Source of the DNA: Photobacterium pectinilyticum
GTDB lineage: Bacteria > Pseudomonadota > Gammaproteobacteria > Enterobacterales > Vibrionaceae
Direction: 5' to 3'
Assembly (NCBI RefSeq): GCF_024357955.1
Contig: NZ_JANEYT010000004.1
Location: 1 to 64,000, forward strand
DNA length: 64,000 nt
Shown here piece after piece: positions 27,385 through 36,359 of this stretch (the first letter of the stretch is position 1; each line of letters begins with the position of its first letter). The notes under the pieces are model-generated. The model saw only the letters and a program-made list of their open reading frames with translations, was not told where the DNA came from and did not search any database. The position numbers and the translations under genes are program-made.

Positions 27385-28131
27385 TTAAAGGGCGCTTAAT
27401 GCACGTATCACGTCAGCAATTTTCTCCGGTGCAGTGACCGGGATAGCGAAATCATCGATATCGGCATTGCCCATATGGGCAGAGTTGGCATAGCTGCGCA
27501 TCTTGGAAGGGCGGGTGGATTTACCCGATAAATGCACTTCTCTGATGCCTGCCTGTTGGACGATTTGTGCGACATTACCTGCATTGACACCGGCTCCCGC
27601 CATAATTGCGACATGTGCACCACAGTGCGCCACCATTTTGCGCAGCATTGGGATGCCGTCGAAGGCATTGGCTTCGAGCCCGGAAGAGAGTACGCGCTCG
27701 CAGTTATGCTTCATGATGATGTCCAAGGCAGCCATTGGATCCAGGCACTGGTCGATAGCACGGTGGAAGGTCAGTCCCATTCCGCTGGCTTGGCGCCGGA
27801 TCTCGGTAAGGAAATCCTCATCAACGGTACTGTCGTTGTTTAGCGCACCGATCACCAGCCCATCGAGCCCGGCCTGTTTTGCAGTATGGGCATCTGCCAG
27901 CATGATTTCCTTGTCTTGGCTCGAGAACAAGAAGTCACCTTGGCGTGGGCGGATCATGGCGTAAACCGGCACCTTGGCGTGTTTGGCGGCAAGTTGCATT
28001 AATCCGGCATTGGGGGTGAGCCCTCCAAGCGTGAGTGAAGAGCAGAGTTCGATACGGGTGGCACCGCCTTGTTGGGCAAGGTGGAGTGATTCAATGTTGT
28101 CGATACAAACTTCAATATGGTCAACGGTCAT
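27385..28131 (-). CDS. cutC: CutC family protein
   Basis: TIM-barrel protein of the CutC family, historically tied to copper homeostasis, though its biochemical role is unsettled. The N-terminal VDHIEVCIDNIESLHLAQQGG, RIELCSSLTLGGLTPNAGL, MIRPRQGDFLFS and the C-terminal IMAGAGVNAGNVAQIV are diagnostic. The 248 residues match E. coli CutC. It is a single gene on the minus strand between ppk2 and the peroxiredoxin gene; its neighbours do not reveal a partner. Confidence 0.93.
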   Translation of the reverse strand: MTVDHIEVCIDNIESLHLAQQGGATRIELCSSLTLGGLTPNAGLMQLAAKHAKVPVYAMIRPRQGDFLFSSQDKEIMLADAHTAKQAGLDGLVIGALNNDSTVDEDFLTEIRRQASGMGLTFHRAIDQCLDPMAALDIIMKHNCERVLSSGLEANAFDGIPMLRKMVAHCGAHVAIMAGAGVNAGNVAQIVQQAGIREVHLSGKSTRPSKMRSYANSAHMGNADIDDFAIPVTAPEKIADVIRALSAL

Positions 28132-28261
28132 AGCAACGACTGTACAAAGGGGGGGGTGTCAAGCAGTGTAGATGATATTGGGTTTTGAGACGCTTAGTCA
28201 GATCAAAAACCGAATGGAAGATGTAAGGTGGAAGGTGGGTAAAATGACATCGTCCAGATAC

Positions 28262-28290
28262 AAAAAGGGCCCGGTGTGTCCGGGCCTCAT
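28262..28290 (-). terminator. Terminator of the peroxiredoxin gene
   Basis: On the minus strand GGCCCGG and CCGGGCC form a stem with a five-base loop, followed by CTTTTTG. A second hairpin lies closer to the gene. Confidence 0.8.
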
Positions 28291-28344
28291 TCTATTTTTG
28301 CCTATTGGCTGACTTTGGCTTTACGCTATTGCGTTTGTTGCCTG

Positions 28345-28370
28345 ATTAACACCGTGAGCGTGGTGTTAAT
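28345..28370 (-). other. Stable 3' UTR hairpin of the peroxiredoxin gene
   Basis: ATTAACACC and GGTGTTAAT are a perfect 9-bp inverted repeat with an 8-base loop, seven bases beyond the stop codon. No T-run follows; it could protect the mRNA 3' end. Confidence 0.55.
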
Positions 28371-28376
28371 TGCTAA

Positions 28377-28985
28377 TTACTTAGCTAGGTCTGCAGTGTG
28401 CTCAGATAGGTAGTCAGCAACACCTTTTGGAGATGCGTCCATACCTGCTTTGCCTTCTTCCCACTGTGCTGGACAAACTTCACCGTTCTTCTGGTGGAAG
28501 TTTAGCGCGTCAACCATGCGTAGCATTTCGTCGATGTTACGACCTAGAGGTAGGTCGTTAACTACTTGGTGACGTACAAGACCGTCTTCGTCGATTAGGA
28601 AAGAACCACGGAAAGCAACGCCTGCTTCTGGGTGCTCAACGTCGTAAGCTTTACAGATTTCGTGCTTAACGTCAGCGATTAGTGGGTACTTAACCTGACC
28701 GATACCGCCGTTCTCAACAGCAGTGTTACGCCATGCGTTGTGAGAGAATTGAGAATCGATAGAAACACCAATTACTTCAACGCCTTTCGCTTGGAAGTCT
28801 TCAAAACGCTTGTCGAAAGCGATTAGCTCAGAAGGACATACGAACGTGAAGTCTAGTGGGTAGAAGAAAACAACAGCTTTCTTGCCTTTCGTGAATTCTG
28901 CGAAGTTGAAGTTATCAACGATTTCGCCGTTACCTAGAACAGCTGCAGCAGTAAAATCTGGTGCTTGACGACCTACTAGTACCAT
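28377..28985 (-). CDS. Typical 2-Cys peroxiredoxin (PrxA/AhpC-like)
   Basis: Thiol peroxidase reducing hydrogen and organic peroxides. Peroxidatic Cys50 sits in FYPLDFTFVCPSE and resolving Cys171 in NGEVCPAQW; the GGxGx segment ENGGIGQVKYPL and the C-terminal YLSEHTADL extension are of the eukaryote-like, overoxidation-sensitive PrxQ-independent 2-Cys type. The 202 residues are normal. Codon use is strongly biased to preferred codons, indicating high expression. Transcribed divergently from oxyR across 131 bp, so direct OxyR control is likely; I could not identify a convincing OxyR motif by eye. Confidence 0.93.
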   Translation of the reverse strand: MVLVGRQAPDFTAAAVLGNGEIVDNFNFAEFTKGKKAVVFFYPLDFTFVCPSELIAFDKRFEDFQAKGVEVIGVSIDSQFSHNAWRNTAVENGGIGQVKYPLIADVKHEICKAYDVEHPEAGVAFRGSFLIDEDGLVRHQVVNDLPLGRNIDEMLRMVDALNFHQKNGEVCPAQWEEGKAGMDASPKGVADYLSEHTADLAK

Positions 28986-29116
28986 TTTGGTGCTCCTAAA
29001 TATTCGGTTTGTCGCCTACCTTTCCGGTCGGCTCTCTGTTTGGACGAGACAAACTATAACGAAACTGATAAATTCAAAAAAGCGGAATAAATAGATTGAT
29101 GTAATCGAAATTTACG

Positions 29117-30013
29117 ATGAACAAGTTTCCTTCTCTAAAACAATTGCACTATTTAGTGACTTTATTTGAAACCCGGCATTTTGGTGACGCAGCCAAGCGT
29201 TGCTTTGTTAGTCAGTCGACGTTGAGCTCCGGGGTGCAGAATCTCGAAGAGCTGATAGGTTGTCAGCTGATTGAAAGGGACAATAAGTCTTTGGTCTTTA
29301 CCTCGACCGGCGAAGATGTCGTCGCCCGTAGCAGGGAGTTGCTAGCCAGAAGCCAAGATTTGATGGAGCTGTCAAATTGTATGGGAGATGGCATGGAAGG
29401 CCAGTTGCGGGTGGGGTGTATCCCGACAATCGCCCCTTTCCTGCTCTGCGATTTGGTACAGGAAGTGAACCGGTTGCACCCAAATCTCAACTTATTGTTG
29501 CGCGAAGATACTACGACTAATTTGCTGGCTGCTTTGCGCAGCGGCGAGATGGATGTCCTGATCTTGGCATTGCCGGTAGAGATTAAAGGCATGCATAGCC
29601 AAGTGGTCGGTCGTGATGCCTTCAAGATGGTGATCAGCCGCAATCAGGCTGAGCTGGTTACCACGCCATTACGCTATGCTGATTTACCTGATGAGTCAGT
29701 ATTCTTGCTAGAAAAAGAACATTGCTTGACTGACCATGCGGTTTCAGCTTGTAAACTGACTACCAAAGAGAAGATCAATCCGTTCACCGCGACCAGCCTC
29801 CATACGCTGGTGCAAATGGTCGCCAATGGGCTTGGAACGACCTTCATCCCGCAGATGGCTATTGATCATGGTTTGCTGCATAACCAAAATCTGGTTGTGG
29901 TCGAACCTCCGGGTCAGGAAGCGTACCGCGAAATAGGTTTAGTATGGCGGCCGACGTCCAGCCGGACCCGCACCTTCCATCAACTTGCTGATATTGTCGA
30001 AGAATTACTGTAA
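29117..30013 (+). CDS. oxyR: Hydrogen peroxide sensor OxyR
   Basis: LysR-type redox regulator. HTH at residues about 5-60 (LVTLFETRHFGDAAKRCFVSQSTLS). The redox pair is present: Cys203 in LLEKEHCLTDHA and Cys212 in SACKL, nine residues apart, as C199/C208 in E. coli. The 298 residues match family length. The regulated peroxiredoxin gene is divergent and adjacent. A terminator follows. All features indicate a functional sensor. Confidence 0.95.
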   Translation: MNKFPSLKQLHYLVTLFETRHFGDAAKRCFVSQSTLSSGVQNLEELIGCQLIERDNKSLVFTSTGEDVVARSRELLARSQDLMELSNCMGDGMEGQLRVGCIPTIAPFLLCDLVQEVNRLHPNLNLLLREDTTTNLLAALRSGEMDVLILALPVEIKGMHSQVVGRDAFKMVISRNQAELVTTPLRYADLPDESVFLLEKEHCLTDHAVSACKLTTKEKINPFTATSLHTLVQMVANGLGTTFIPQMAIDHGLLHNQNLVVVEPPGQEAYREIGLVWRPTSSRTRTFHQLADIVEELL

Positions 30014-30044
30014 GCACTTCATTCTGTCGCCATTTTTTAGTATG

Positions 30045-30071
30045 GAGCCGCAAGTTTTGCGGCTTCTTTGT
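30045..30071 (+). terminator. Terminator of oxyR
   Basis: AGCCGCAA and TTGCGGCT form an 8-bp stem with a short loop followed by TCTTTGTCTT. Confidence 0.75.
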
Positions 30072-30681
30072 CTTATTTCCCTTCTGAGAATTAAGTGCTT
30101 GGATAAAACCGTCTATCTCAGCACAAAATGCTAATTTCTTATCTCCTGTTGGTATTTTCCAATAACCCAATCTGATGAAACTGCCTTTAATTTGTAGGTT
30201 TATTATGTTTCGCTCTAAAAATAAATGAAACCTGTTGATTAAGGTACTATGCTTGCTGTGTATAAAAAATAGACATTTAGGTCTACTTTATGATTATTTT
30301 TTAAGCATATAACTGCTTTTAAAAAAATCAACGATGTTTGAAACGCAAATCAGGACAAGTGTTTGAATTATAGTTTTGTGTAATTTAATTACGTAAGTAG
30401 TTACGAAATGGCGGGAATTAAGATCCGGTCATGAAAACCGAGTTTTTGCCTAAAATTTGTTTCAATTCAGTGTTTTGAGTTATTGCTCTACTTTTAATAA
30501 GTTATTGTTTTTAATGGTTATGAGTGGGCTGTCACTAGCGAGCTCAAATTGTCATGTCTTGCAATTGGGCGTATGTTACGGCAACGTAAATAGGGCGTTA
30601 AAGTCAAGTTTGTTTGCGTGTAGACGAAAGCGTACTTGGTTTGGGTGGTGATTAAGTTACATTCGTAAGGGAGCGTGAGGA
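30072..30681 (+). promoter_or_regulatory. Long AT-rich leader/promoter region upstream of aceB
   Basis: About 600 bp without a credible gene; the small open frame at 30457-30651 has no start signal and no recognisable content. The region contains TTACG repeats: TTACGTAA at 30389-30396, TTACG at 30401-30405, and the inverted pair TTACG/CGTAA at 30576-30580 and 30585-30589. A small hairpin TAGAC/GTCTA lies near 30275. It probably holds the regulated promoter of the glyoxylate shunt genes, but I cannot assign the regulator. Confidence 0.4.
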
Positions 30682-32292
30682 ATGGAAAACGATATGTCTA
30701 CTAACCATGAAGTGAAGCTATCGCTACAGACACCGTTATCGGCAGAGCAGGCTGACATCCTCAATGATGAAGCGTTGGCTTTCTTAGAGGGGCTTGTACA
30801 GCGCTTTGCTGGCAGGGTTTCTGAGCTATTGGCGACCCGAGAGCACCGTCAGCTTGCTATTGACGCCGGTAGCCTACCCGACTTTCTGCCAGACACCGCT
30901 GAAATCCGAAATAGCGAGTGGACTGTACAAAATATTCCGCAAGACTTGCAGGATCGCCGTGTTGAGATCACTGGCCCTGTCGAGCGCAAGATGGTGATCA
31001 ATGCGCTCAACGCCGATGTCAAAGTCTTCATGGCCGATTTTGAAGATTCTTTCGCACCTGCTTGGGGAGAGGTACTCGCTGGGCAGCAGAATCTCAAAGA
31101 TGCCGTTAACGGCACGATTTCCTACACTAATCCCGAATCAGGCAAACAATATCAACTTAACGACGACCCTGCGGTGTTGATCTGCCGGGTGCGTGGTTTG
31201 CACTTACCTGAAAAACACCTGCTTTGGCAGGGGGAGCCCATTCCAGGTTGCCTGCTCGACTTTGCTTTGTATTTCTATCATAACTATCAGAAACTGCTAG
31301 AGAAAGGCAGCGGTCCTTATTTCTACATTCCTAAGCTACAGGCTTATCAGGAAGCTGCATGGTGGAGTGAAGTCTTCAGCTATACCGAGGATTCCTTTGA
31401 GCTGCCCAGAGGCACGATTAAAGCCACGGTTCTGATTGAGACTTTGCCAGCAGTATTTGAGATGGAAGAAATCCTCTACAGCCTCAAAGAGCATATTGTG
31501 GGTCTTAACTGTGGACGCTGGGATTATATTTTCAGCTACATCAAGACATTGCGCAATCATCCCGATCGCATTTTGCCGGATCGTCAAGTCGTGACGATGG
31601 AAAAGCCTTTCCTCAATGCTTATTCACGACTGCTGGTCAGAACCTGCCACCGCCGTGGGGCATTTGCGATGGGGGGAATGGCCGCTTTTATTCCATCCAA
31701 AGATCCTGAGCGTAATGAATGGGTACTTAACAAGATCCAAACCGATAAATCACTGGAAGCCAACAACGGCCATGATGGGACTTGGGTTGCTCACCCAGGG
31801 CTTGCCAGCACCGCCAGAGCGGTATTTGATGAGGTATTAGGATCGCGTACTAACCAACTGGATATCTCGCGCAGCGACGATGCTCCGATCACCGCTGATA
31901 TGCTACTTGAGCCATGCCAAGGGGACAGAACCGAAGAGGGGATGCGCCATAACATTCGTGTGGCCGTGCAATATATCGAGTCTTGGATTTCCGGTAATGG
32001 TTGTGTACCTATCTACGGTCTGATGGAAGATGCGGCAACCGCTGAAATTTCACGGGCTTCAATCTGGCAGTGGATCAAGCACGGTAAATCGCTAAGTAAC
32101 GGCAGTGTGGTAACCAAAGCGCTGTTTGAACAAATGCTGAAAGATGAGATGCAAGTGCTTGAGCAGGAGCTGGGCAGTGAGCATTTCCAACAGGGAAGAT
32201 ACAACGAGGCTGCGGTATTGATGTCACAGCTGACCACCAGTGATGAGCTGGTTAACTTCCTGACCTTACCGGGCTATGAGTATCTTTCATAG
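30682..32292 (+). CDS. aceB: Malate synthase A
   Basis: Condenses glyoxylate with acetyl-CoA to malate, second enzyme of the glyoxylate shunt. TIM-barrel with conserved segments VKVFMADFEDSFAPAW, RPRG-like PRGTIKATVLIETLPA, GLNCGRWDYIFSYIK and the catalytic-Asp region YGLMEDAATAEISRAS. Length 536 residues, isoform A. Of ATGs at 30682 and 30694, the first has GGGAG eight bases upstream. aceA follows 170 bp downstream; no aceK lies after it. Preceded by a long regulatory region. Confidence 0.96.
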   Translation: MENDMSTNHEVKLSLQTPLSAEQADILNDEALAFLEGLVQRFAGRVSELLATREHRQLAIDAGSLPDFLPDTAEIRNSEWTVQNIPQDLQDRRVEITGPVERKMVINALNADVKVFMADFEDSFAPAWGEVLAGQQNLKDAVNGTISYTNPESGKQYQLNDDPAVLICRVRGLHLPEKHLLWQGEPIPGCLLDFALYFYHNYQKLLEKGSGPYFYIPKLQAYQEAAWWSEVFSYTEDSFELPRGTIKATVLIETLPAVFEMEEILYSLKEHIVGLNCGRWDYIFSYIKTLRNHPDRILPDRQVVTMEKPFLNAYSRLLVRTCHRRGAFAMGGMAAFIPSKDPERNEWVLNKIQTDKSLEANNGHDGTWVAHPGLASTARAVFDEVLGSRTNQLDISRSDDAPITADMLLEPCQGDRTEEGMRHNIRVAVQYIESWISGNGCVPIYGLMEDAATAEISRASIWQWIKHGKSLSNGSVVTKALFEQMLKDEMQVLEQELGSEHFQQGRYNEAAVLMSQLTTSDELVNFLTLPGYEYLS

Positions 32293-32347
32293 CGGTGGAT
32301 AGGTCGCACCGAAAGAAATAAGTACACCAATTAGCAACATTAAAAAA

Positions 32348-32417
32348 GCCAATAACGAGAAAAGGCCCGTGACCGTTTAATCTTATCGGGCCAATAAAAA
32401 GTCAGTTTCGCCAATAA
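32348..32417 (+). promoter_or_regulatory. aceB-aceA spacer with GCCAATAA repeats and a hairpin
   Basis: GCCAATAA occurs three times (32348, 32390, 32410) and GGCCCG (32364-32369) pairs with CGGGCC (32387-32392). There is no T-run after the stem, so it is not a standard terminator. It may tune relative expression of aceA. Confidence 0.3.
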
Positions 32418-32462
32418 CAAAATGTGATGCGATTATCGCCAAATGAAACGAGGGACATCATT

Positions 32463-33770
32463 ATGACATTGACTCGCCAGCAACAAATTGAAGCATTGGA
32501 AAAGGACTGGGCGGAAAACCCACGTTGGAAGCATGTTAAGCGTACCTACACTGCGGAAGAGGTCATTAACCTACGCGGCTCTTTTGCCCCGGCCAACACC
32601 ATAGCCCAACGCGGTGCCGACAAACTGTGGGATCTGGTCAACGGTGACGCAAAAAAAGGGTACGTTAACTGTTTGGGCGCATTGACCGGTGGTCAGGCGG
32701 TACAGCAGGCCAAAGCGGGTATCGAAGCGATTTATCTTTCCGGGTGGCAGGTCGCTGCCGATAACAATACAGCCTCAAGCATGTACCCTGATCAATCGCT
32801 GTACCCGGTAGATTCAGTTCCGGCTGTGGTCAAGCGCATCAATAACTCGTTCCGCCGTGCGGACCAAATCCAATGGTCAACCGGTAGTTCACCTGAAGAA
32901 GGTATTGATTACTTCCTGCCAATTGTCGCGGATGCCGAAGCCGGCTTCGGTGGTGTATTGAATGCCTATGAGCTAATGCGCAACATGATTGACGCCGGGG
33001 CAGCCGGTGTGCATTTTGAAGATCAGCTCGCGTCTGTGAAGAAGTGTGGTCATATGGGGGGTAAAGTACTGGTGCCGACTCAGGAAGCGGTACAGAAATT
33101 GGTTGCCGCACGCCTGGCTGCGGATGTGGCAGGTACTACAACCTTGGTTATTGCCCGTACCGATGCCAATGCTGCTGACTTATTGACCTCAGACTGTGAC
33201 CCATACGATAAAGATTTTATTATCGGTGAGCGCTCTCAAGAAGGCTTCTACCGCGTGCGTGCCGGTATTGATCAGGCGATTGCCCGCGGCCTTGCCTATG
33301 CACCTTATGCCGATTTGATTTGGTGTGAAACGGCCACCCCTTGTCTGGAAGAGGCACGTAAATTTGCCGAGGCTATCCATGCCCAGTACCCAGACCAGCT
33401 GTTGGCTTACAACTGCTCGCCTTCTTTCAACTGGGAGAAGAATCTGGACGCAGAGACTATTGCTAAGTTCCAGCAGGAGCTATCGGATATGGGGTATAAG
33501 TACCAGTTTATTACTTTGGCTGGTATCCACAATATGTGGTTCAACATGTTCGAACTGGCTCACTCTTATGCTCAGGGCGAAGGCATGCGTCATTATGTCG
33601 AGAAAGTGCAGCGTCCAGAATTCGAAGCAGCTGATAAAGGCTATACCTTTGTCGCTCACCAGCAGGAAGTGGGTACCGGCTATTTCGATAAGATGACCAA
33701 TACCATTCAGGGGGGCAACTCGTCGGTGACAGCCTTGACTGGCTCGACTGAGGAAGAGCAGTTCAAATAA
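32463..33770 (+). CDS. aceA: Isocitrate lyase
   Basis: Cleaves isocitrate to succinate and glyoxylate. ATG at 32463 with a GAGGG upstream gives [20 protein letters not shown], aligning with E. coli, and 435 residues. The catalytic [10 protein letters not shown] (Cys near 195), Mg-binding [10 protein letters not shown] and the later YNCSPSFNW are intact. Codon bias is high. It forms the aceBA pair; the isocitrate dehydrogenase kinase gene aceK that completes the enterobacterial operon is not present here. Confidence 0.97.
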   Translation: MTLTRQQQIEALEKDWAENPRWKHVKRTYTAEEVINLRGSFAPANTIAQRGADKLWDLVNGDAKKGYVNCLGALTGGQAVQQAKAGIEAIYLSGWQVAADNNTASSMYPDQSLYPVDSVPAVVKRINNSFRRADQIQWSTGSSPEEGIDYFLPIVADAEAGFGGVLNAYELMRNMIDAGAAGVHFEDQLASVKKCGHMGGKVLVPTQEAVQKLVAARLAADVAGTTTLVIARTDANAADLLTSDCDPYDKDFIIGERSQEGFYRVRAGIDQAIARGLAYAPYADLIWCETATPCLEEARKFAEAIHAQYPDQLLAYNCSPSFNWEKNLDAETIAKFQQELSDMGYKYQFITLAGIHNMWFNMFELAHSYAQGEGMRHYVEKVQRPEFEAADKGYTFVAHQQEVGTGYFDKMTNTIQGGNSSVTALTGSTEEEQFK

Positions 33771-33819
33771 CTGGTATACCAAACCTCCTAGTATTTTTGA
33801 CAATCTATTTTTGATTTTT

Positions 33820-33846
33820 GAGCGCCTTATTGGCGCTCTTTTTTTC
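33820..33846. terminator. Terminator between aceA and acpH
   Basis: GAGCGCC and GGCGCTC with a TTATT loop, followed by TTTTTTT. It serves aceA; the T-run reaches the last codon of the convergent acpH. Confidence 0.9.
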
Positions 33847-34423
33847 AAGGTCGAAAGCGCTTTGCAGCCTGTTCGACTTGCGGGTAAATCGAAAAGAACT
33901 GTTGCTCTAACTCGTTATAGTTAATCATCAAAACGGCGGGAGTAAGGGCGAGTTGGTGGAGCCGTGGCCTACGGCTGGCCATCCGGGTTAAAGATGTTTC
34001 CAGTGACTCGGGGTACTGGTATTTAAAAAGCCAGTTTTGCTGCCACATCCGGTTCACTGTAAGGAGGTAGTTCTCTGGCATATTGTGTTGATATTGCTCG
34101 ACTTCGGCCCTGGCTTCGCGAACAAAATCAGGCAGTGTCTGAGGGTGGAATTGCTGCCAGTGACGAGCCAGAAAGTGGTCCCAGACCATATCGAGGGCGA
34201 TACCGCTGACCCGGCGGGTGTCCGCTCCAAACAGTTGCCGGCATTGGCGTACCTCCGGCATCGCATCGATATAGCTGTCGACGAAGCGGTGAAGCTTGAT
34301 GCCATCTGCGATGTCTTGTTCGAATTGCCGATAGGGATCACCCCTGACGAAATCGGCTAGCAGGTTACCTGCGAGGTGGCTATTGCACTGCTGGGCAAGG
34401 TGGAGGTGGGCCAGAAAGTTCAT
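33845..34423 (-). CDS. acpH: Acyl carrier protein phosphodiesterase AcpH
   Basis: Hydrolyses the 4'-phosphopantetheine group from holo-ACP; HD-like fold. MNFLAHLHLAQQCNSHLAGN, LLADFVRGDP, GIKLHRFVDSYIDAMPEV and ALDMVWDHFLARHW hold the conserved His and Asp metal ligands. 192 residues, as in E. coli (193). Single gene on the minus strand; its 3' end abuts the aceA terminator. Confidence 0.93.
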   Translation of the reverse strand: MNFLAHLHLAQQCNSHLAGNLLADFVRGDPYRQFEQDIADGIKLHRFVDSYIDAMPEVRQCRQLFGADTRRVSGIALDMVWDHFLARHWQQFHPQTLPDFVREARAEVEQYQHNMPENYLLTVNRMWQQNWLFKYQYPESLETSLTRMASRRPRLHQLALTPAVLMINYNELEQQFFSIYPQVEQAAKRFRP

Positions 34424-34472
34424 GCGCGGCTAAATATCGCTGGGCTTTCTGGCACAGTGCTTGGCTGATGTT

Positions 34473-34931
34473 TCAGTAGGTGGATGCAGAGTCGCTTTCA
34501 ATCGGTTCGACCTCTTCTTGCAGCTCCAGTAAATTGATGGCGATGGAGACAAAGTCAGTATCAGTGATGATCCCTACTAGTTTATTGTGGTCGACAATGG
34601 GTAAACAGCCAATCTGGTGTTTCTGCATGTAGAGTGCCGCTTCTTTCAGCCCAGCCGTCGGCTCGACGCTTCTCAGGTTACGGTGCATGGTTTGCTCAAG
34701 GGGGATATCTAGAGCTGAGATAAAGGTGCTTTTGGATATTTGCTCAAGACTAGACTCTTGCGCTGATAAGATATCTCGCTGGCTAACTAAGCCAATAAGG
34801 TGGTTGTCTTTGTCGGTAATAGGTACATGATGGATATGATGTTTTGCCATTATCCGCTTGGCATCGGCCAGAGTGTGGGATGCGGTCAAGGTATGGGGGC
34901 AGGGCGTCATCATGTCGGAAACGGTAAACAT
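34473..34931 (-). CDS. CBS-domain pair protein
   Basis: Two tandem CBS domains fill the protein: about residues 1-65 (TASHTLADAKRIMAKHHIHHVPITDKDNHL, split here by family pattern) and 80-140 (AALYMQKHQIGCLPIVDHNKLVGIITDTDF). Such proteins bind adenosyl ligands (AMP, ATP, SAM) and act as energy sensors; no catalytic domain is attached. AcuB-like in size (152 residues), but without the ACT domain. Partner unknown. It sits alone between acpH and the secreted protease. Confidence 0.82.
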   Translation of the reverse strand: MFTVSDMMTPCPHTLTASHTLADAKRIMAKHHIHHVPITDKDNHLIGLVSQRDILSAQESSLEQISKSTFISALDIPLEQTMHRNLRSVEPTAGLKEAALYMQKHQIGCLPIVDHNKLVGIITDTDFVSIAINLLELQEEVEPIESDSASTY

Positions 34932-35159
34932 AGAGCCTCCTCAATAACGGTGAGCTATTTGTTGTTATTGCCCGCATTGCAGGCTGTATAACTTTCTTTA
35001 TTTTGCTTTCTCTATGAATGTAGCTAATCCTGACTGCACGACCTATGACGCCAGTCAAAGAATGGCAAGTTATTTCACTGTTTCTCATTTGTTTCTCATA
35101 AGTTAAAAAAGAGATTGTGTCGTATACTCAATAAAATGATGCCGTAGAGGAATGAGTCG

Positions 35160-36257
35160 ATGCGTAAGCTGCTGTTTATTTTGCTGTCTTGGGCGATGTT
35201 GTTTCCATTCTCTGTTTACAGTGATGACCCCGAGCCGCAAGCCAAAATTATTGGTGGAATTGAGTCTGGAACGAATGAAATTCCTTGGCAGGCTTACCTT
35301 AATATGACTTTCGGCGAGGGATCGGACGAAAGGACATTTATCTGTGGTGGTGTTGTCATCAGTGCTGATGTTGTATTGACCGCCGCCCACTGCATGCGAA
35401 ACGGTAGCGAGACGGCCAAACCCGAAAATGTGCGGGTGTGGGCTGGCATTACCAGTATATTCAGTGCTGGCTCGCTAAATTCTGTGTCAGTGAGTGAAAT
35501 CGTACTCCACCCTAATTACAACTCTTCTCGGTTTGCCAATGATATGGCCATCCTCAAGCTATCCAGCACTTTACCGGACGACGCCTTACCTATTCGCCTC
35601 GCCTCTACGGCTGAGCAGCAGCGTGCTGACGAGGCTTTTGCCAATGGTTGGGTAACAGATGGTGAGCGTCAGCCTAACCTATTGGTATCCGGCTGGGGGA
35701 GCACCGATGCCAATGATTCCAGCTCCGGGGCAACCCGGCTTCAGCAAACCTTGCTTTCAGGGGTGCCGGATAATATCTGTCGCTCTAACTCTATGTGGGG
35801 GAGCAATATCAACAGTGGCGAATCTGAGATTTTTCTCTGTGCAGGCTCGGTATCGCCTACGCTTGGCAGAGACAGTTGTTTCGGCGATTCGGGAGGTCCT
35901 TTGGTGTGGCAGGATCCGCTTGCCGCTGGAGATAGCGACTTCGGTTTACGCTTAGTTGGGCTAGTCAGCTTTGGCGAAGGCTGTGCCGGGCGACTGCCTG
36001 GTGTCTATTCGGAAGTGGCGGGTCAAACGACCTGGCTGGAGGGAGAAATAGGCCAGGGCTTCCTCAATCAGATGACACCGGAGTTTGCCGTTGATCCCTT
36101 CCTCGCCAATTACGACGGGGCGGGTGATGCCGTCGAAGGCTCTCAGTCGGTCGCCAGCGGAGGTAATAGCAGTAGCGGCGGGGGGGGAATGATAGGGATC
36201 GGTAGTTTGGTATTGCTGAGTGTTGTTATCGGGTTACGCCGTCGCGTTGCGATTTAG
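35160..36257 (+). CDS. Secreted trypsin-like serine protease with GlyGly-CTERM tail (VesB-like)
   Basis: S1-family protease. Signal peptide over residues 1-21; zymogen activation site AK-IIGGIES (new N-terminus about residue 30); triad His77 (TAAHC), Asp128 (NDMAIL), Ser244 (GDSGGP); Asp238 six residues before Ser predicts cleavage after Lys/Arg. After the catalytic domain (to about 300) comes a linker, then a GlyGly-CTERM sorting tail: Ser/Gly-rich SSSGGGG, a hydrophobic helix and terminal RRR. As known for Vibrio cholerae VesB, such proteins leave by the type II system and are processed by rhombosortase. 365 residues. Start at 35160 has AGAGG ten bases upstream. Confidence 0.93.
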   Translation: MRKLLFILLSWAMLFPFSVYSDDPEPQAKIIGGIESGTNEIPWQAYLNMTFGEGSDERTFICGGVVISADVVLTAAHCMRNGSETAKPENVRVWAGITSIFSAGSLNSVSVSEIVLHPNYNSSRFANDMAILKLSSTLPDDALPIRLASTAEQQRADEAFANGWVTDGERQPNLLVSGWGSTDANDSSSGATRLQQTLLSGVPDNICRSNSMWGSNINSGESEIFLCAGSVSPTLGRDSCFGDSGGPLVWQDPLAAGDSDFGLRLVGLVSFGEGCAGRLPGVYSEVAGQTTWLEGEIGQGFLNQMTPEFAVDPFLANYDGAGDAVEGSQSVASGGNSSSGGGGMIGIGSLVLLSVVIGLRRRVAI

Positions 36258-36359
36258 CCTTTGCATCGACTCCAGCCCCGGCCTGTCAAGGTGATCTTTG
36301 CTTGATATTGCAGTGTGGCAGCCTATACTAGCTGCCTGCTGTAATTTAGGGCCCTAATG

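Noticed and set aside
28986-29116. OxyR binding site in the prx-oxyR spacer
   Set aside because: Some ATAG-like bases occur, but the four-part spaced OxyR motif cannot be matched convincingly by eye.
30457-30651. 64-codon open frame in the aceB leader
   Set aside because: No Shine-Dalgarno, odd composition and no recognisable domain; better seen as part of the regulatory region.
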